Assembly (NCBI GenBank): GCA_007741555.1
Contig: CP036526.1
Span: 1,426,001-1,490,000 of the forward strand
Direction of reading: 5' to 3'
Length of the DNA stretch: 64,000 nt
From: Stieleria marina
GTDB lineage: Bacteria > Planctomycetota > Planctomycetia > Pirellulales > Pirellulaceae
Shown here in pieces: positions 54,201-63,338 of the stretch. Numbering within the stretch: the first letter of the stretch is position 1; each line of letters begins with the position of its first letter. The notes under the pieces are model-generated. The model saw only the letters and a list, made by a program, of their open reading frames with translations. It was not told where the DNA came from and ran no database searches. The position numbers and the translations under genes were made by a program.

Positions 54201-57200
54201 ACGCATCGATTCGTCCGCGTTTTGCTCGATGACGGCCTGCGTCACGTCGGGAGCGGTCCAGTAACTCTTCAGCACTTTGCCGCGGTGGATGATTTCGATG
54301 AAGGCCCGGGCTTGGTGATAGCCGCTTCCCCAAACCGCCTTGTACTGCTCGCCCACTTCAACGGTTGATTTTTCGGCATCAAAAAGATGTGGGATCTTGA
54401 TGGAAAACGTTTTCGATTCGGGCGCGATGACACGCAACTGAGTTTCGGCGGTGACCTTTTTGCCAAACTGGTCCTGTGTTTGCACCGTGGATCGGAACAT
54501 TCCTGCGGTAAGTTCGACAGGGATCTTGATGTTTCCGCTGGCATCGGTCTCGAATTGCTTTTCAAAAACAACTTCGCCAAGCTCCCACGAATCCGGATTC
54601 GATGGGTCTGGTGAAGGCGGATTGCCGTAGCCGCGATAGCTGTAGTAACGTCGGCGCAACGGTGGCCGTGCGACTCGCTCAGGTTGTTGCAATGAATAGA
54701 CTTTGACGACGCCTTTGGCACTTTCACCTTGCCCGCTGAGCGTCGTTGTTCGAATCGTAAGCTGGACGGGTTTGTTGTCAGTCAACCAGCGGTCCGCCGA
54801 AACGGTTGCTGACAGCGATGTGTAGCCCACCGGCACCATTCGCTGGTTCGATCGAGTCTCTCCCGTTGTATCGGTGACGTCGGCGTAAACCGTGTAATGA
54901 AACGTCGGTTCGCTTTCCTGGGGAATCGATAAATCTGGCAGAGCGTCAAACTGGATGTCAAAGGTTCCGTCCGCCTTGGTTGTCAAAACGCCGTGCGAGA
55001 TTTCTTGATTGCTATTTCCAGTCGCGGGCATCCACCAACAGCGTCGAAACCACCAGGCCGGATAGTGGACACCGCGAACGACTCGGTACGCCACTTTGGC
55101 GTCGTTGATCGCTGCACCGGTGTACGCAGTCGCTTTGCCTGTCAGTTTTACAAGGCCGCCCAATTTGGCTGGTTCGATGGGCGGATCGACTTCGACTTGA
55201 AACTTGGGCCGCTTGTACTCTTCGACGCGAAACTGTGTTTGCCCGGTCGGTCCGCCCTTTACGACGATCCGCATTCTGCCCATCAACCGATCGCGAGGCG
55301 CGGTCACACTGCCGCTAAAGCTGCCGTAGTCATTGGTGCGGTGTTTTCGAGTCTCGATTTCCTTTCCATTGACGTCCGTGAATTGAATGGTCAGTTCACG
55401 ATTGGCGATGGTTTGATAGTCGTCCTTGGCTTTGTTTACATTCAGGCAAATGCCTTTGTAGTGAATCGTTTGTCCAGGCCGATAAATGGCACGATCCGTA
55501 AAAAACTGAGTCTGTTGATAGGGTTTGTTTTGACGACCGGAGTAGCTGGAAATGTAGTTGGCGGTCGCAAGTTGTTGGCCATCCTTGCTGGCGTAAAACA
55601 TCAGCTGGCGATTGTTGTTCACAGCAAATCGAAACATGCCGTTGCGATCAGTGGTGGTCGCTGGCTGAGCAAGCCGTTGATTCTGATTGCTTCGCGCCCA
55701 CGCCTTGACTGTCGCGCCGACAATCGGCTCCCCCGACTTTGCATTGAGAATGAAGCCATCGACAACCCCTTTGCCATTGTGGTTGCGTGTGATCAGTGCA
55801 AGTTCGCTGACCCAGATTTGTGTGAAGCTAACCACATTGTCGGCTTCCGAAAAATCAGCTTTGTGACTTGCCATCAGATAGTAACTGCCAGCAGGAATGT
55901 CTTCAGGCGGGGGCACGGAGTGGACCCGCTGCTTAAAGTCGTCGGTCTGCGGAAGATCTGATACCCACGATTTGATCGGACGCGCTGCCAAGAGGGCTGC
56001 CCGTTGTTCACGCGACATTTGTTCGGGCGACCAAAGATTCGATCGAATGAATCCATCGAAATCGAATCGGACCAAGCGAAAATGAAATTTCGTGACGTTG
56101 CGATACGTTACGTCGATCGTTGCTGCGGATTGATTCCAAACTCGCTCTGTATTGACGGAGCCTTCGCGAGATTCGATTTGTTGGATCAGGTTGTAGCAAA
56201 GATTGGACCCGACACTGCCGGGAAACAACTGCATGCCAGCTTTTGCGATTTCGCGTGCTTTGACCCAATCGCCACCGGAGTGGACCGAAGTGGCAAGTTG
56301 ATGGGCCGCGCGAGATGAGATGTTGTGATCGTTGTGACCCTCCATCATTCGCTTTATCGCTGATTCGAACCGGGCCGTTTTCTCTTCGCCAAACGCCATG
56401 TTTTTTGCAAAGATCAAACGCTGTAAATCCGCGTCCAGGAATGCAGATCGATCGTCGTCATCGGCATGGAATGAAAGCAACTCTTGATAAAGCAAGATCG
56501 CCTTGAGCGTGGGAGATTCTTGGTCCGTCGAATCCGGTTTCCACGCGATGAAATCATTCGCCGATGAAAAAACAGGACTGTCAGCCGGCAAATCATAGGC
56601 ATCCATGCTGCGACCGCCGGCTTGCTCGCCCGCAGAATAAAACTCCAGTGCGTTGTGCACCAAGACGTCGTACATGGTTGGCCGATACGCATCGGGCGCC
56701 GTGCCTTTGTCCAGCAAGTCGTCATAGTCGGCGACAGGCGTTTGCTTCAGTGTTTCAGCGCCGGTCAGCGTCCGCTGAAACTGCTGGTCGATTTCGGCCA
56801 AAATGCGGCTCAAATCCCAGGTCGTGAAGTCCTCTCCCGGTGGTGCGGCGGTTTGTGTTCGTTGCATAAACCGCCAGCGATTTTGTTGGAAGTAGTGCCA
56901 GTACCAATTGGCAAGAATCGCATTGAGAACCGGTTTCATCTCGTTGGGAGCCGCCGCGATCTCGGCTTTCATACGAGTGATTTTTTCTTCGGGTTTGTTG
57001 CCTTGGATGTTTCCTTCCAATGCAATCTTCAAACTGATGGCTCGAATCGCTTCGTCATAGCGGCCCGCATCACGCGCAGCGGTGATGATCGGATCGAGTT
57101 TTTCTATCGCCGATTTCGGTAAGCCTTTGTTGATTGCCTCGCGGACCGCTTTCCACCCAGCGGTGGTGGGGTCAGCCGCGATCGAATAGGTGAACGCCGC

Positions 57201-57254
57201 GGCAGCAACGGTGAACAGAAGCAAGCAAGTCGTCAGGATTCGTCGAAAAGTCAC
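51225..57254 (-). CDS. Alpha-2-macroglobulin family protein with thioester
   Basis: A 2009-residue exported protein. The start used is GTG at 57252-57254: AAGGA lies 8 bases upstream and the signal peptide follows at once (FRRILTTCLLLFTVAAAAFT); an earlier start would put 43 residues ahead of it. The first 400 residues are helical, TPR-like. MG-type beta domains follow, including FTDRAIYRPGQTIHYKG. A Gly/Met/Asp-rich segment (about 1163-1201) sits where the bait region is expected, followed by NLNETAFFFPHLTAG. The thioester motif is HECAEQTFNR at about 1475-1484, with the reactive Cys and Gln, then a helical thioester domain and an MG/receptor-like end. Members trap proteases in the periplasm. 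No lipobox and no linked PBP1C gene are seen. Confidence 0.94.
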   Translation of the reverse strand: MTFRRILTTCLLLFTVAAAAFTYSIAADPTTAGWKAVREAINKGLPKSAIEKLDPIITAARDAGRYDEAIRAISLKIALEGNIQGNKPEEKITRMKAEIAAAPNEMKPVLNAILANWYWHYFQQNRWRFMQRTQTAAPPGEDFTTWDLSRILAEIDQQFQRTLTGAETLKQTPVADYDDLLDKGTAPDAYRPTMYDVLVHNALEFYSAGEQAGGRSMDAYDLPADSPVFSSANDFIAWKPDSTDQESPTLKAILLYQELLSFHADDDDRSAFLDADLQRLIFAKNMAFGEEKTARFESAIKRMMEGHNDHNISSRAAHQLATSVHSGGDWVKAREIAKAGMQLFPGSVGSNLCYNLIQQIESREGSVNTERVWNQSAATIDVTYRNVTKFHFRLVRFDFDGFIRSNLWSPEQMSREQRAALLAARPIKSWVSDLPQTDDFKQRVHSVPPPEDIPAGSYYLMASHKADFSEADNVVSFTQIWVSELALITRNHNGKGVVDGFILNAKSGEPIVGATVKAWARSNQNQRLAQPATTTDRNGMFRFAVNNNRQLMFYASKDGQQLATANYISSYSGRQNKPYQQTQFFTDRAIYRPGQTIHYKGICLNVNKAKDDYQTIANRELTIQFTDVNGKEIETRKHRTNDYGSFSGSVTAPRDRLMGRMRIVVKGGPTGQTQFRVEEYKRPKFQVEVDPPIEPAKLGGLVKLTGKATAYTGAAINDAKVAYRVVRGVHYPAWWFRRCWWMPATGNSNQEISHGVLTTKADGTFDIQFDALPDLSIPQESEPTFHYTVYADVTDTTGETRSNQRMVPVGYTSLSATVSADRWLTDNKPVQLTIRTTTLSGQGESAKGVVKVYSLQQPERVARPPLRRRYYSYRGYGNPPSPDPSNPDSWELGEVVFEKQFETDASGNIKIPVELTAGMFRSTVQTQDQFGKKVTAETQLRVIAPESKTFSIKIPHLFDAEKSTVEVGEQYKAVWGSGYHQARAFIEIIHRGKVLKSYWTAPDVTQAVIEQNADESMRGGFNVRCTMVRENRAYLTSNYVPVPWSNKKLNIKWERFVSKLKPGAKERWTAIVSGPDAQLAAAEMVATLYDASLDAYASHNWISGFNVFRRDYASVNAHFENQLRGLQRIHGNWRRDSRHTSWTYRRFPGEIIQNFYGYQFGRRGRAFGRGGMMGMGMADNMRMEMDSAEGMDMGMAMTKSAPMSALAVTSDDKSGAIVNEPGSRNDDGKAGGQQTPNIDLENVTARKNLNETAFFFPHLTAGQDGSVKMEFTMPEALTKWKFIGFAHDRELRGGAITGTTVTAKDLMVQPNPPRFIREGDMLEFTAKVSNQSPKRQTGTIRLALSDARTGDSVDDLLKNVEREQSFEVAAGESKSYAWKISVPDGLGFLTYKVIGSTGRLSDGEEGYLPVLSRRLLVTESLPLPIRGKQTKDFEFKKLLESGNSDSLKHQSLTVQMVSNPSWYAVMALPYLMEYPHECAEQTFNRLYANSIAQHIAGSDPKIHRVFDQWRNTPALDSPLEKNEDLKSVMLQETPWVRQAEAESQARRNVGILFDDNRLASETQRLTRRISDLQYPSGAWPWFPGGPESEYITLYITTGFGRMRHLGVDIDPAAAIKSLDRLDAWATNRYREIKPANRDGNHLSTTMAFYVYGRSFFLQDKPIAPQHKEAVDYWLSQSRKYWLDLAHRQSQAHLAIALKRFGDLKNAQAIMASIKERSVSDEEMGMFWRDTELSWWWYRAPIETQAMMIEAFDEVMNDAQAVEDCKVWLIKQKQTQDWKTTKATADAVYALLLRGTDVLASDALVEVSLADTKLQPDKVEAGTGFFEQRFVGKQITPELGKVRLTKVDDGVAWGSLHWQYLEDVSKVTPHQDTPLKLTKQLFVKKNTDKGPTLVAVDGPVDVGDELVVRVVLRTDRDMEYVHLKDGRGSGTEPVNVLSRYKFQDGLGYYESTRDTASHFFIDYLPKGVYVFEYSTRVQLRGQYQTGIASVQCMYAPEFNSHSESLPIEAK

Positions 57255-57600
57255 GGGCAGATATCCTTCGGTCCGATTCAGAGAAGTCAGGCAGGTTGGA
57301 TGCGTGTAGAAAAGCACAGTTCCCCTCGTCGCCAGATTGTGGGCAAATGGAGCAGAGCATGTCACTTTTTGAAACTGGGGCAACTGTGAGCGAAACGGCG
57401 CGAGCCGTCCGGTGCGTCTAAGACCGGATGGCTTGCGTCAGTCCGCCAAAAAAACAGCCTGCTATGTTTGAAAAGTGATTCGCCCTGGCAAATGGAGGCT
57501 AACAACACAACGGATGCTCTCGCGATATCTTAGGGGGCACTCGTCGATTTTGTCGAAGTCCATTCAAAACACCGCTTTCCGGACTTGGGAGTCCAATAAT
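57255..57600. other. Divergent intergenic region, no gene seen
   Basis: These 346 bases separate the macroglobulin gene (minus) and the DinB-like gene (plus). The plus frame that runs from 57475 into the DinB-like gene lacks a signal-like start and is probably untranslated. No clear promoter elements could be assigned. Confidence 0.45.
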
Positions 57601-58746
57601 ATGTCACGTCAAATTTCGTTTATCGCCCTCTTTTTGTCATGCATTGTGGCTTCGGTGGCTCATGCAGAATCGGGCGATCCCGTCGCGCTGATTCGATTGC
57701 CGGGAGGCGGAATTAAAGTTGAATCGATGGGAGGGCTTTCAGTCGTGCTTGCCAGGGATGTGCAAAGTGCGGCTGTTACGTTGCCGTCGGTCATCCTGGT
57801 GCATTCTGCTGCCGACCAGAAGGTTGATTCGCCGCATGTGCTGTTGCAGATCGATGGCCAGCTCAATCTAAATCACGTTTGGGATCGAATGCCCAATGCC
57901 GATACACCCACTTGGAAACCGGCGACAGAAAACGTGCAGCCTTCGGACAATGCGTTTCTTGTTCAAGGGGCTAGCGAATTTGGTTTGATAGAAGTCGATG
58001 GCGTGCGAATCGCGATTGTTTCTTCGGCAAAACTAGGGAAAGAGCGGCTCGATAAAATCAGGCATTGCGATGCGTTGGTGGCATTCGGGACGGAGGCTCA
58101 AGAGACATTGAAACTAGCAAAACAAGCCGCCGCAAAAAGACTGGTTGTAGGGCCAGAAATGAAAATTGACGGTGCAACGACTTGGGCCGGCAATACGATG
58201 CCACTTTCTGCGAAGGCAACGCAGGAAGCCGAAGTGCAGGTGATCACGTTGGGTGAAGAATCGGTGGTGCTTTCCAATGAGATCACCGATTTGATAGAGC
58301 GAAAAGAAGCGTCTTGCCGTGCTTCGCAGAAAGTGTTTGCTGAACTATCGGTTCAGCAAATGAATTTTCGTCCCGCAAACGGTTCTCATACGCCTCGTTG
58401 GAATGCGGAGCACATGATGGGCCGCGAGTTGCTTTTCTTTTCGCAGATTTTTCATGCGAAAGACGCTACCATCCCAGTGATTGATTTGAATCCCAAGCAG
58501 ATGCCGCCCGACTACCAAGCCAAACACCCGGATTGGACAGGTGCAGAAGAGGCCAGGCAGATGGAACGTGTGACAGCGTACGTCCGACGATATTCCTATC
58601 TGTTGAAGGACATGCCGCTTGATGAAAAGGCGCCATCAAGTCGATGGGCGCCGCGCGGTTTGCTAAAGCAAATGGACCGCCACTACAGCGAGCACACGGC
58701 AAACGTGAAATTAAAATTCAAGTTGCCTGGCTGGCCGCAAAAGTAG
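57601..58746 (+). CDS. Exported protein with C-terminal DinB-like domain
   Basis: A 381-residue protein starting at the ATG at 57601, with signal peptide MSRQISFIALFLSCIVASVA cut near AHA. The N-terminal two thirds (about 25-240) are beta-rich (HVLLQIDGQLNLNHVWDRM, IEVDGVRIAIVSSAK, CDALVAFGTEA, KRLVVGPEM) and weakly resemble a metallo-beta-lactamase-like fold without its HxHxDH motif. The last 120 residues are a four-helix DinB/YfiT-type domain with histidines in AEHMMGRELLFF and the HYSEH motif near the end, consistent with the usual metal triad. DinB-fold proteins are normally cytosolic, so export is unusual. No substrate can be given. Confidence 0.7.
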   Translation: MSRQISFIALFLSCIVASVAHAESGDPVALIRLPGGGIKVESMGGLSVVLARDVQSAAVTLPSVILVHSAADQKVDSPHVLLQIDGQLNLNHVWDRMPNADTPTWKPATENVQPSDNAFLVQGASEFGLIEVDGVRIAIVSSAKLGKERLDKIRHCDALVAFGTEAQETLKLAKQAAAKRLVVGPEMKIDGATTWAGNTMPLSAKATQEAEVQVITLGEESVVLSNEITDLIERKEASCRASQKVFAELSVQQMNFRPANGSHTPRWNAEHMMGRELLFFSQIFHAKDATIPVIDLNPKQMPPDYQAKHPDWTGAEEARQMERVTAYVRRYSYLLKDMPLDEKAPSSRWAPRGLLKQMDRHYSEHTANVKLKFKLPGWPQK

Positions 58747-58757
58747 AAGGGCGATAC

Positions 58758-60917
58758 TTAACTCGCCAACCACTTCAGATTATCGGCCGAGTCAAAATCA
58801 GTGCTACTATCGTCTTTCTCTGTTCGTAATTCGCCTGGACACAGTTCCAGCAAAACGGGCAAGTCACCGTACTTGACGCTGCCGGGAACAAAATTTGCGT
58901 CGCGATAAGTCTGGACATCGCCAAAGCGAAAGTCCTGTGTGTCGAAGAGCGTTTTTGACAATTGTTGATCCGATAAGAAAGCGGCCGCAGCGGCCGCCCA
59001 AGGCACCGCGCCTCCGCTGGCCATCAGTCGTACGGAAGCTCCCTTGGTCTGATGTGCGAATCCAATGACATCGAACAAATCGTTGACACGTTGCGATACC
59101 AGCGTCCGGTTGTAGCCAAATGTAAACGCGGAATAGGAGCGTTTGTCATCGATCAACCGCTGGTGAGTGACGGAGTCTTCGGATGCATTGAATTCGCCTT
59201 GGCCTAGCAAATCCGGTAGCAGGACGGTTGCCGTTTCACAAAGTGTTTTCAGGGTTGTCGACGGTTTGCCCGCTTCGTCAAACGCCGCATTCTTGCCTCG
59301 TCCGTGTGTCCAGACAACGACGCGTTTCGCTGCCGAATTGTTTCCGCGAACGACCAGCATAGGCAATTTCGATCCTCGGTTGGAATTGCTGAGCAGTCCG
59401 CGCTCGACGACTAGCGAATCGATGTTCGCTTTACCGACCGACTGGAATTTCAATTCATCGTTGCCTGCAAAACCCAGACGCATTGGAGGCCGATCAACGC
59501 CGAACAAGGTTGGCAATGCGGTGTCGCGAATTTTGGTCGGCTCCCATTTTCTGATTTCCGCTTGGGCCTGTTCGTACAACCAGCGGCAGACTTCGCGCTC
59601 GTGCTCTGGACCTTTCTTTAAAGGTGCCGCATGAACGTCGGTCCAAACCGTTGTTTCAGCTTTGGCTAGCGGTTTGTAATCGCTTTCAATAACGGGATCA
59701 TCCAAGCCAAGCTTTAAGTGACGATTCATCCAATGGTACATCGTCGCGCGAGTCACGTAGTTGTAGTTGTGTTTGAAGTGCAACATTTCGCGGCAGTACA
59801 CGTCTTCTTCATTGCCCAGCATTGCATAGAGCCATCGCAATTCAGGGTATCCGTCTTTCATCATGTCGCGTGTCCAGTCATCGGCCGCCGTCATGGCCTG
59901 CGGCTTGGGAGCAAATAACGCGGCTAGTTCGACGTTCCCCGTACCGACTCGTAGGAAGTTGCAGTTTTCGCAATAGCAGCCGCCTTGCATTGAGGTCGAA
60001 ACCATTCCGTTTGGAAAGGAAACTTTAATGCGATCATCTATCGCTCCTAGCAAAATGGATTGAGTTCCGCCACCGCTGCCGCCCGTCACTGCTAATCGAT
60101 CGGCGTCGACATCGGGAAGCGACGCTAGAAAGTCCAACGCTCGAATCGCGTTCCACGTTTGAAGACCCATGATCGACTGCAAATGCAAATCCGCATCGGG
60201 GCTAAAGAACACCCAGTCGCCAGCTCCCTCGCTGCGCGCTTCGTTGGGTCTCGCTGACGCGTGGCGGTGCGCAGCTTCGAATTCGATTTGGATCGAATCC
60301 TCGTACCCAAGCATGTCAAAGATAAACGTGACGCAGCCCATGCGAGCTAGTTGCGCACACCGAGCCAGTTTGGGCATGCTGCCTGAAGCCGCGAAATGCT
60401 CGCCACCAATCTGCAGTTGTTGCTGGATCGCTTCGTCAGACAATTGCATTTGTCGACCGCCGTGTCCGTGTGGCGATAAAACGCCAGGTCTTGGGTCAGC
60501 CGATGGCATTTGAGGGCGGAACAGTAGCCCCGTTACGTAGTGTCCGGGTAGGCTTTGAAAATAGACTCGTTCAACCGTGAAACCAGGCCGTTTGACTTTT
60601 CCATGCAAGACAGCCTGAAGCGGAGTCTTGGCCGGCATTGGCCAAAGACCGTTGGCGATCAAAACGCGTTGCCGCAATTCATCAGCGCGTGCGTACCACT
60701 GTCCAGGATTGTCGGGCACTTTGAATGGAAAGTGACCATTGAGCGTTTTTAGCTCACCCAGGCGTTTGTCATCCGGCACTGTATCGGCAGGCAAAACGCG
60801 CAACGAAGAAGCTAGTGAAGACTGGTCAGCATCGCTTTTTGCTGCCTCTTGTGCGGTCAAATCCGTGCAAAGCACTGCCGAAACAAAGCCGACCGTCAGC
60901 ATCCATCGAAATAACAC
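58758..60917 (-). CDS. Exported alpha/beta hydrolase (acetyl xylan esterase-like)
   Basis: A 719-residue secreted protein. The GTG at 60915-60917 is chosen because AGAGGTG precedes it; an ATG five codons later is the alternative. The signal peptide (WMLTVGFVSAVLCTDLTAQ) is followed by an N-terminal beta region and a large alpha/beta hydrolase domain. The nucleophile serine is in TGGSGGGTQS (about residues 290-300), a DGYPELRWLY segment and an Asp/His later complete a plausible triad (FKHNYNYV). A further hydrolase-like repeat (RVVVWTHGRGK) lies in the second half. The family includes planctomycete esterases that may strip acetyl groups from sulfated or acetylated polysaccharides; the substrate here is unknown. 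It converges with the DinB-like gene. Confidence 0.8.
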   Translation of the reverse strand: MLFRWMLTVGFVSAVLCTDLTAQEAAKSDADQSSLASSLRVLPADTVPDDKRLGELKTLNGHFPFKVPDNPGQWYARADELRQRVLIANGLWPMPAKTPLQAVLHGKVKRPGFTVERVYFQSLPGHYVTGLLFRPQMPSADPRPGVLSPHGHGGRQMQLSDEAIQQQLQIGGEHFAASGSMPKLARCAQLARMGCVTFIFDMLGYEDSIQIEFEAAHRHASARPNEARSEGAGDWVFFSPDADLHLQSIMGLQTWNAIRALDFLASLPDVDADRLAVTGGSGGGTQSILLGAIDDRIKVSFPNGMVSTSMQGGCYCENCNFLRVGTGNVELAALFAPKPQAMTAADDWTRDMMKDGYPELRWLYAMLGNEEDVYCREMLHFKHNYNYVTRATMYHWMNRHLKLGLDDPVIESDYKPLAKAETTVWTDVHAAPLKKGPEHEREVCRWLYEQAQAEIRKWEPTKIRDTALPTLFGVDRPPMRLGFAGNDELKFQSVGKANIDSLVVERGLLSNSNRGSKLPMLVVRGNNSAAKRVVVWTHGRGKNAAFDEAGKPSTTLKTLCETATVLLPDLLGQGEFNASEDSVTHQRLIDDKRSYSAFTFGYNRTLVSQRVNDLFDVIGFAHQTKGASVRLMASGGAVPWAAAAAAFLSDQQLSKTLFDTQDFRFGDVQTYRDANFVPGSVKYGDLPVLLELCPGELRTEKDDSSTDFDSADNLKWLAS

Positions 60918-61052
60918 CCTGCACCTCTGTCATGTGAAAAAGGGAATATCAACTCTCAATGACAAGCCACTCGCTTTCGCGGGCATTTCTGCCAACAATG
61001 GCGTCGCCAAAACTAACTTTGTAGCAATCGAATTAAGGATCAGAGTCGAACG

Positions 61053-61814
61053 ATGCACACGATTTTAACCGCGGACAGCGAATCGATGGGACGAGTGGCA
61101 GCGAACTTGGCTGCGAAAGCACTGAAAGAAGCGATCGAAGAACGCGGGCAAGCCAATTTGATTGTTGCAACCGGAGCTTCGCAATTTGAAGTGCTCGGTC
61201 ATCTCGTCGCGGCCGAAGGAATTGATTGGTCGAAAGTCCATGGCTTCCACTTAGATGAATATGTTGGGCTATCGATCGAGCATCCAGCGTCGTTCTGTCG
61301 TTACCTGAAAGAGCGGTTCGTCGATCACGTCAACTTGGCTGCATTTCACTATCTCTCTGGTGATAAAGATCCGCAGAAGACGATCGCTTCGGTTGGCGTG
61401 ATCTTGAGCAAGACAGCGATTGATGTCGCATTGGTTGGGATTGGCGAGAACGGGCACTTGGCGTTTAACGATCCGCCAGCCGATTTTGAAACCGAGGAAC
61501 CGTATCTGATCGTCGAGCTGGATCTGCCGTGTCGCGAGCAGCAAGTAGGCGAAGGGTGGTTCGCGTCGTTGACGGATGTTCCGACTCATGCCATCAGCAT
61601 GTCCATTCGTCAGATCATGAAAACGGCATCGATTATCTGTAGCGTTCCAGATCGACGCAAAGCCGATGCGGTAAAAGCGACTTTGGAGGGCGACGTTTGT
61701 CCGGAGGTTCCCGCCAGCATCCTGAACGACCACGCGGCGACCACATTGGTGATCGATCTAGCGGCGGCAAGCAAATTGTCAGCGTCGACGCGAAATCAAA
61801 TCGAAGAACTCTAG
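61053..61814 (+). CDS. Glucosamine-6-phosphate deaminase-like protein
   Basis: A 253-residue enzyme of the NagB/6-phosphogluconolactonase superfamily. HLDEYVGL at about 66-73 carries the Asp-Glu pair and GIGENGHLAFNDPP at about 129-142 the His135 dyad. It converts glucosamine-6-phosphate to fructose-6-phosphate and ammonia, a step in amino sugar use. The sequence departs from E. coli NagB at two catalytic-site positions (Asn for Asp141 and Asp for Glu148); the first is also common in other bacterial NagB. The protein is shorter than E. coli NagB (266). The start is a clear ATG after a short leader. It is monocistronic, diverging from the hydrolase gene. Confidence 0.88.
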   Translation: MHTILTADSESMGRVAANLAAKALKEAIEERGQANLIVATGASQFEVLGHLVAAEGIDWSKVHGFHLDEYVGLSIEHPASFCRYLKERFVDHVNLAAFHYLSGDKDPQKTIASVGVILSKTAIDVALVGIGENGHLAFNDPPADFETEEPYLIVELDLPCREQQVGEGWFASLTDVPTHAISMSIRQIMKTASIICSVPDRRKADAVKATLEGDVCPEVPASILNDHAATTLVIDLAAASKLSASTRNQIEEL

Positions 61815-61940
61815 CGGGCAGCGGTTTTTCGTCGTGTTCGCAGGTCTTAGATAACTGCAGCGTTCAACATTTACTGACGTTTGTATGTGTCAAAACGTCA
61901 TGGATATCGCATAGTCGACTTGCCTAAAAGGACGCAATAG

Positions 61941-63230
61941 TTATCCCCACTTGGGAAGAATGTTAAGCATTTCTTGCAACAGGCTTGAAACGCCTGTCAC
62001 CCACTGATGATCAGCGCTGCGGCCGATGATGAAAGCGACAAAAGTAAGGTAGATCAGCAACAGCAGCAACGCTTTGCCGCGGCGCATTTCGACGTACGTC
62101 GTGCCGTCATCAGCGATGCCGCGTTGCCCAAAGAAATAAACGCAGAAGCCCAGGATCGTAAAAAACAGCAATAGCAATCGTATCTCGCTACTTTGCTTCA
62201 CGACTTCGGGGGCCATTTCGATCGAACCAAACAAACACGTGTAGACAAAAAGCGGAAAGCCCAGGGCAAAGCAAATGTCAAAAACATTGCTGCCCAAGGC
62301 ATTGGCCACCGCATCGTCATAGTCTCCATCGCGTGCGTCACGAATTGACATGATCGTGTCGGGAACACTGGTCGCCATTGCCGCAAAGATCACGGCGACA
62401 AACATGGCCGGCATCCCGATGCCGGTAAACGTTTGGTCCAGCAGCGAGTAGTTCGGGTGAGCTTGATTGGCCGGTCCCGTGCCCAGCCATTCGCAGGCGA
62501 TCACCAACAGCCAACATGCGATGCCGATGAACGCGGTTGACGAAAGCAACAGTGGCCACGCATTCCACGTTTCGTCTTTCATCTTTTGTCGGTGATGATT
62601 GCGAACAAAAATCCGCTCGAAATCTAGCAGCGGACCGCCCGAAATCCAGTAAATCATCGATCCGATGAATCCGGGTTGCTCGGATTCTTCCCCTTCATCG
62701 TCCACCTCCTCGGAGTCGATGTCTTGATCGCTTTCGGTTCGTTTCATCGAAAGCAGCATGTAGCTGAAGTATGCAAAATACAGCAGCATCAGTACGAGCC
62801 CCTGCCACCAGTGCAACGCAGTGCCGTTGATCAGAAGTATCAGCACGACGTTGCAAAATATCAGTGACAATCCATCACGCAGGATGACTTTAGTGGACAC
62901 GTTAACGCTGTCGACTCGTTTGCCGCGGACTGCTTTGCCGACAACAAACATGATGCAAAGAGCGGGGATGATCATGCCGTTGAAAAGCGCACTGCCAGCC
63001 GTGGTTCCCAGGCCAATCGAAAATCCTTCCTCGTCACGCAACACAAACAGAGCGATCAACGTCGTAAACAGCTCCGGGATCGAGCTAGAAATTGCATTGA
63101 TTGTTCCGCCGCGCACGCCTTCGGACATATTGCGGCCAACATACTCTGACGCAATCTCAAAGCCGTCGCAGGCACGCCAAATGATTAGGCAGGTAAACAG
63201 AATCAGAAGCAGCGGGATTGCAATTCCCAT
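61941..63230 (-). CDS. Cation/Ca2+ exchanger, K+-dependent NCKX-like
   Basis: A membrane protein of about 429 residues with ten or so hydrophobic segments in two halves. The alpha-1 repeat reads GGTINAISSSIPELFTTLIA and the alpha-2 repeat ATSVPDTIMSIRDARDGDY followed by DDAVANALGSNVFDICFA, which carries the conserved Glu/Asp and Asn that bind Ca2+ and Na+. The alpha-2 SVPDTIMS form is closest to NCKX-type exchangers. A hydrophilic, Glu/Asp-rich loop (about 175-200) separates the halves. The start is given as ATG at 63230; an in-frame TTG at 63281 would add 17 residues. The exchanger would extrude Ca2+ using Na+ or K+ gradients in the cytoplasmic membrane. Confidence 0.9.
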   Translation of the reverse strand: MGIAIPLLLILFTCLIIWRACDGFEIASEYVGRNMSEGVRGGTINAISSSIPELFTTLIALFVLRDEEGFSIGLGTTAGSALFNGMIIPALCIMFVVGKAVRGKRVDSVNVSTKVILRDGLSLIFCNVVLILLINGTALHWWQGLVLMLLYFAYFSYMLLSMKRTESDQDIDSEEVDDEGEESEQPGFIGSMIYWISGGPLLDFERIFVRNHHRQKMKDETWNAWPLLLSSTAFIGIACWLLVIACEWLGTGPANQAHPNYSLLDQTFTGIGMPAMFVAVIFAAMATSVPDTIMSIRDARDGDYDDAVANALGSNVFDICFALGFPLFVYTCLFGSIEMAPEVVKQSSEIRLLLLFFTILGFCVYFFGQRGIADDGTTYVEMRRGKALLLLLIYLTFVAFIIGRSADHQWVTGVSSLLQEMLNILPKWG

Positions 63231-63338
63231 TCGTTGGATCAGTCTTTCGATGCGAGTCGTATTTCCGCAGGAGTCAAGCAAGATGGCCGAGATTGGCCGT
63301 TTGGCGGGCGCGGATTGTCGCTGGTGAGCCAGAAATGG

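Noticed and set aside
54993-55961. Plus-strand open frame of 322 residues opposite the macroglobulin
   Set aside because: Antisense to a fully consistent 2000-residue protein; no start signal or motif.
61053-61814. NagB Asn in place of catalytic Asp141 as a sign of lost activity
   Set aside because: The same Asn occurs in other active bacterial NagB, so it is not a strong anomaly.
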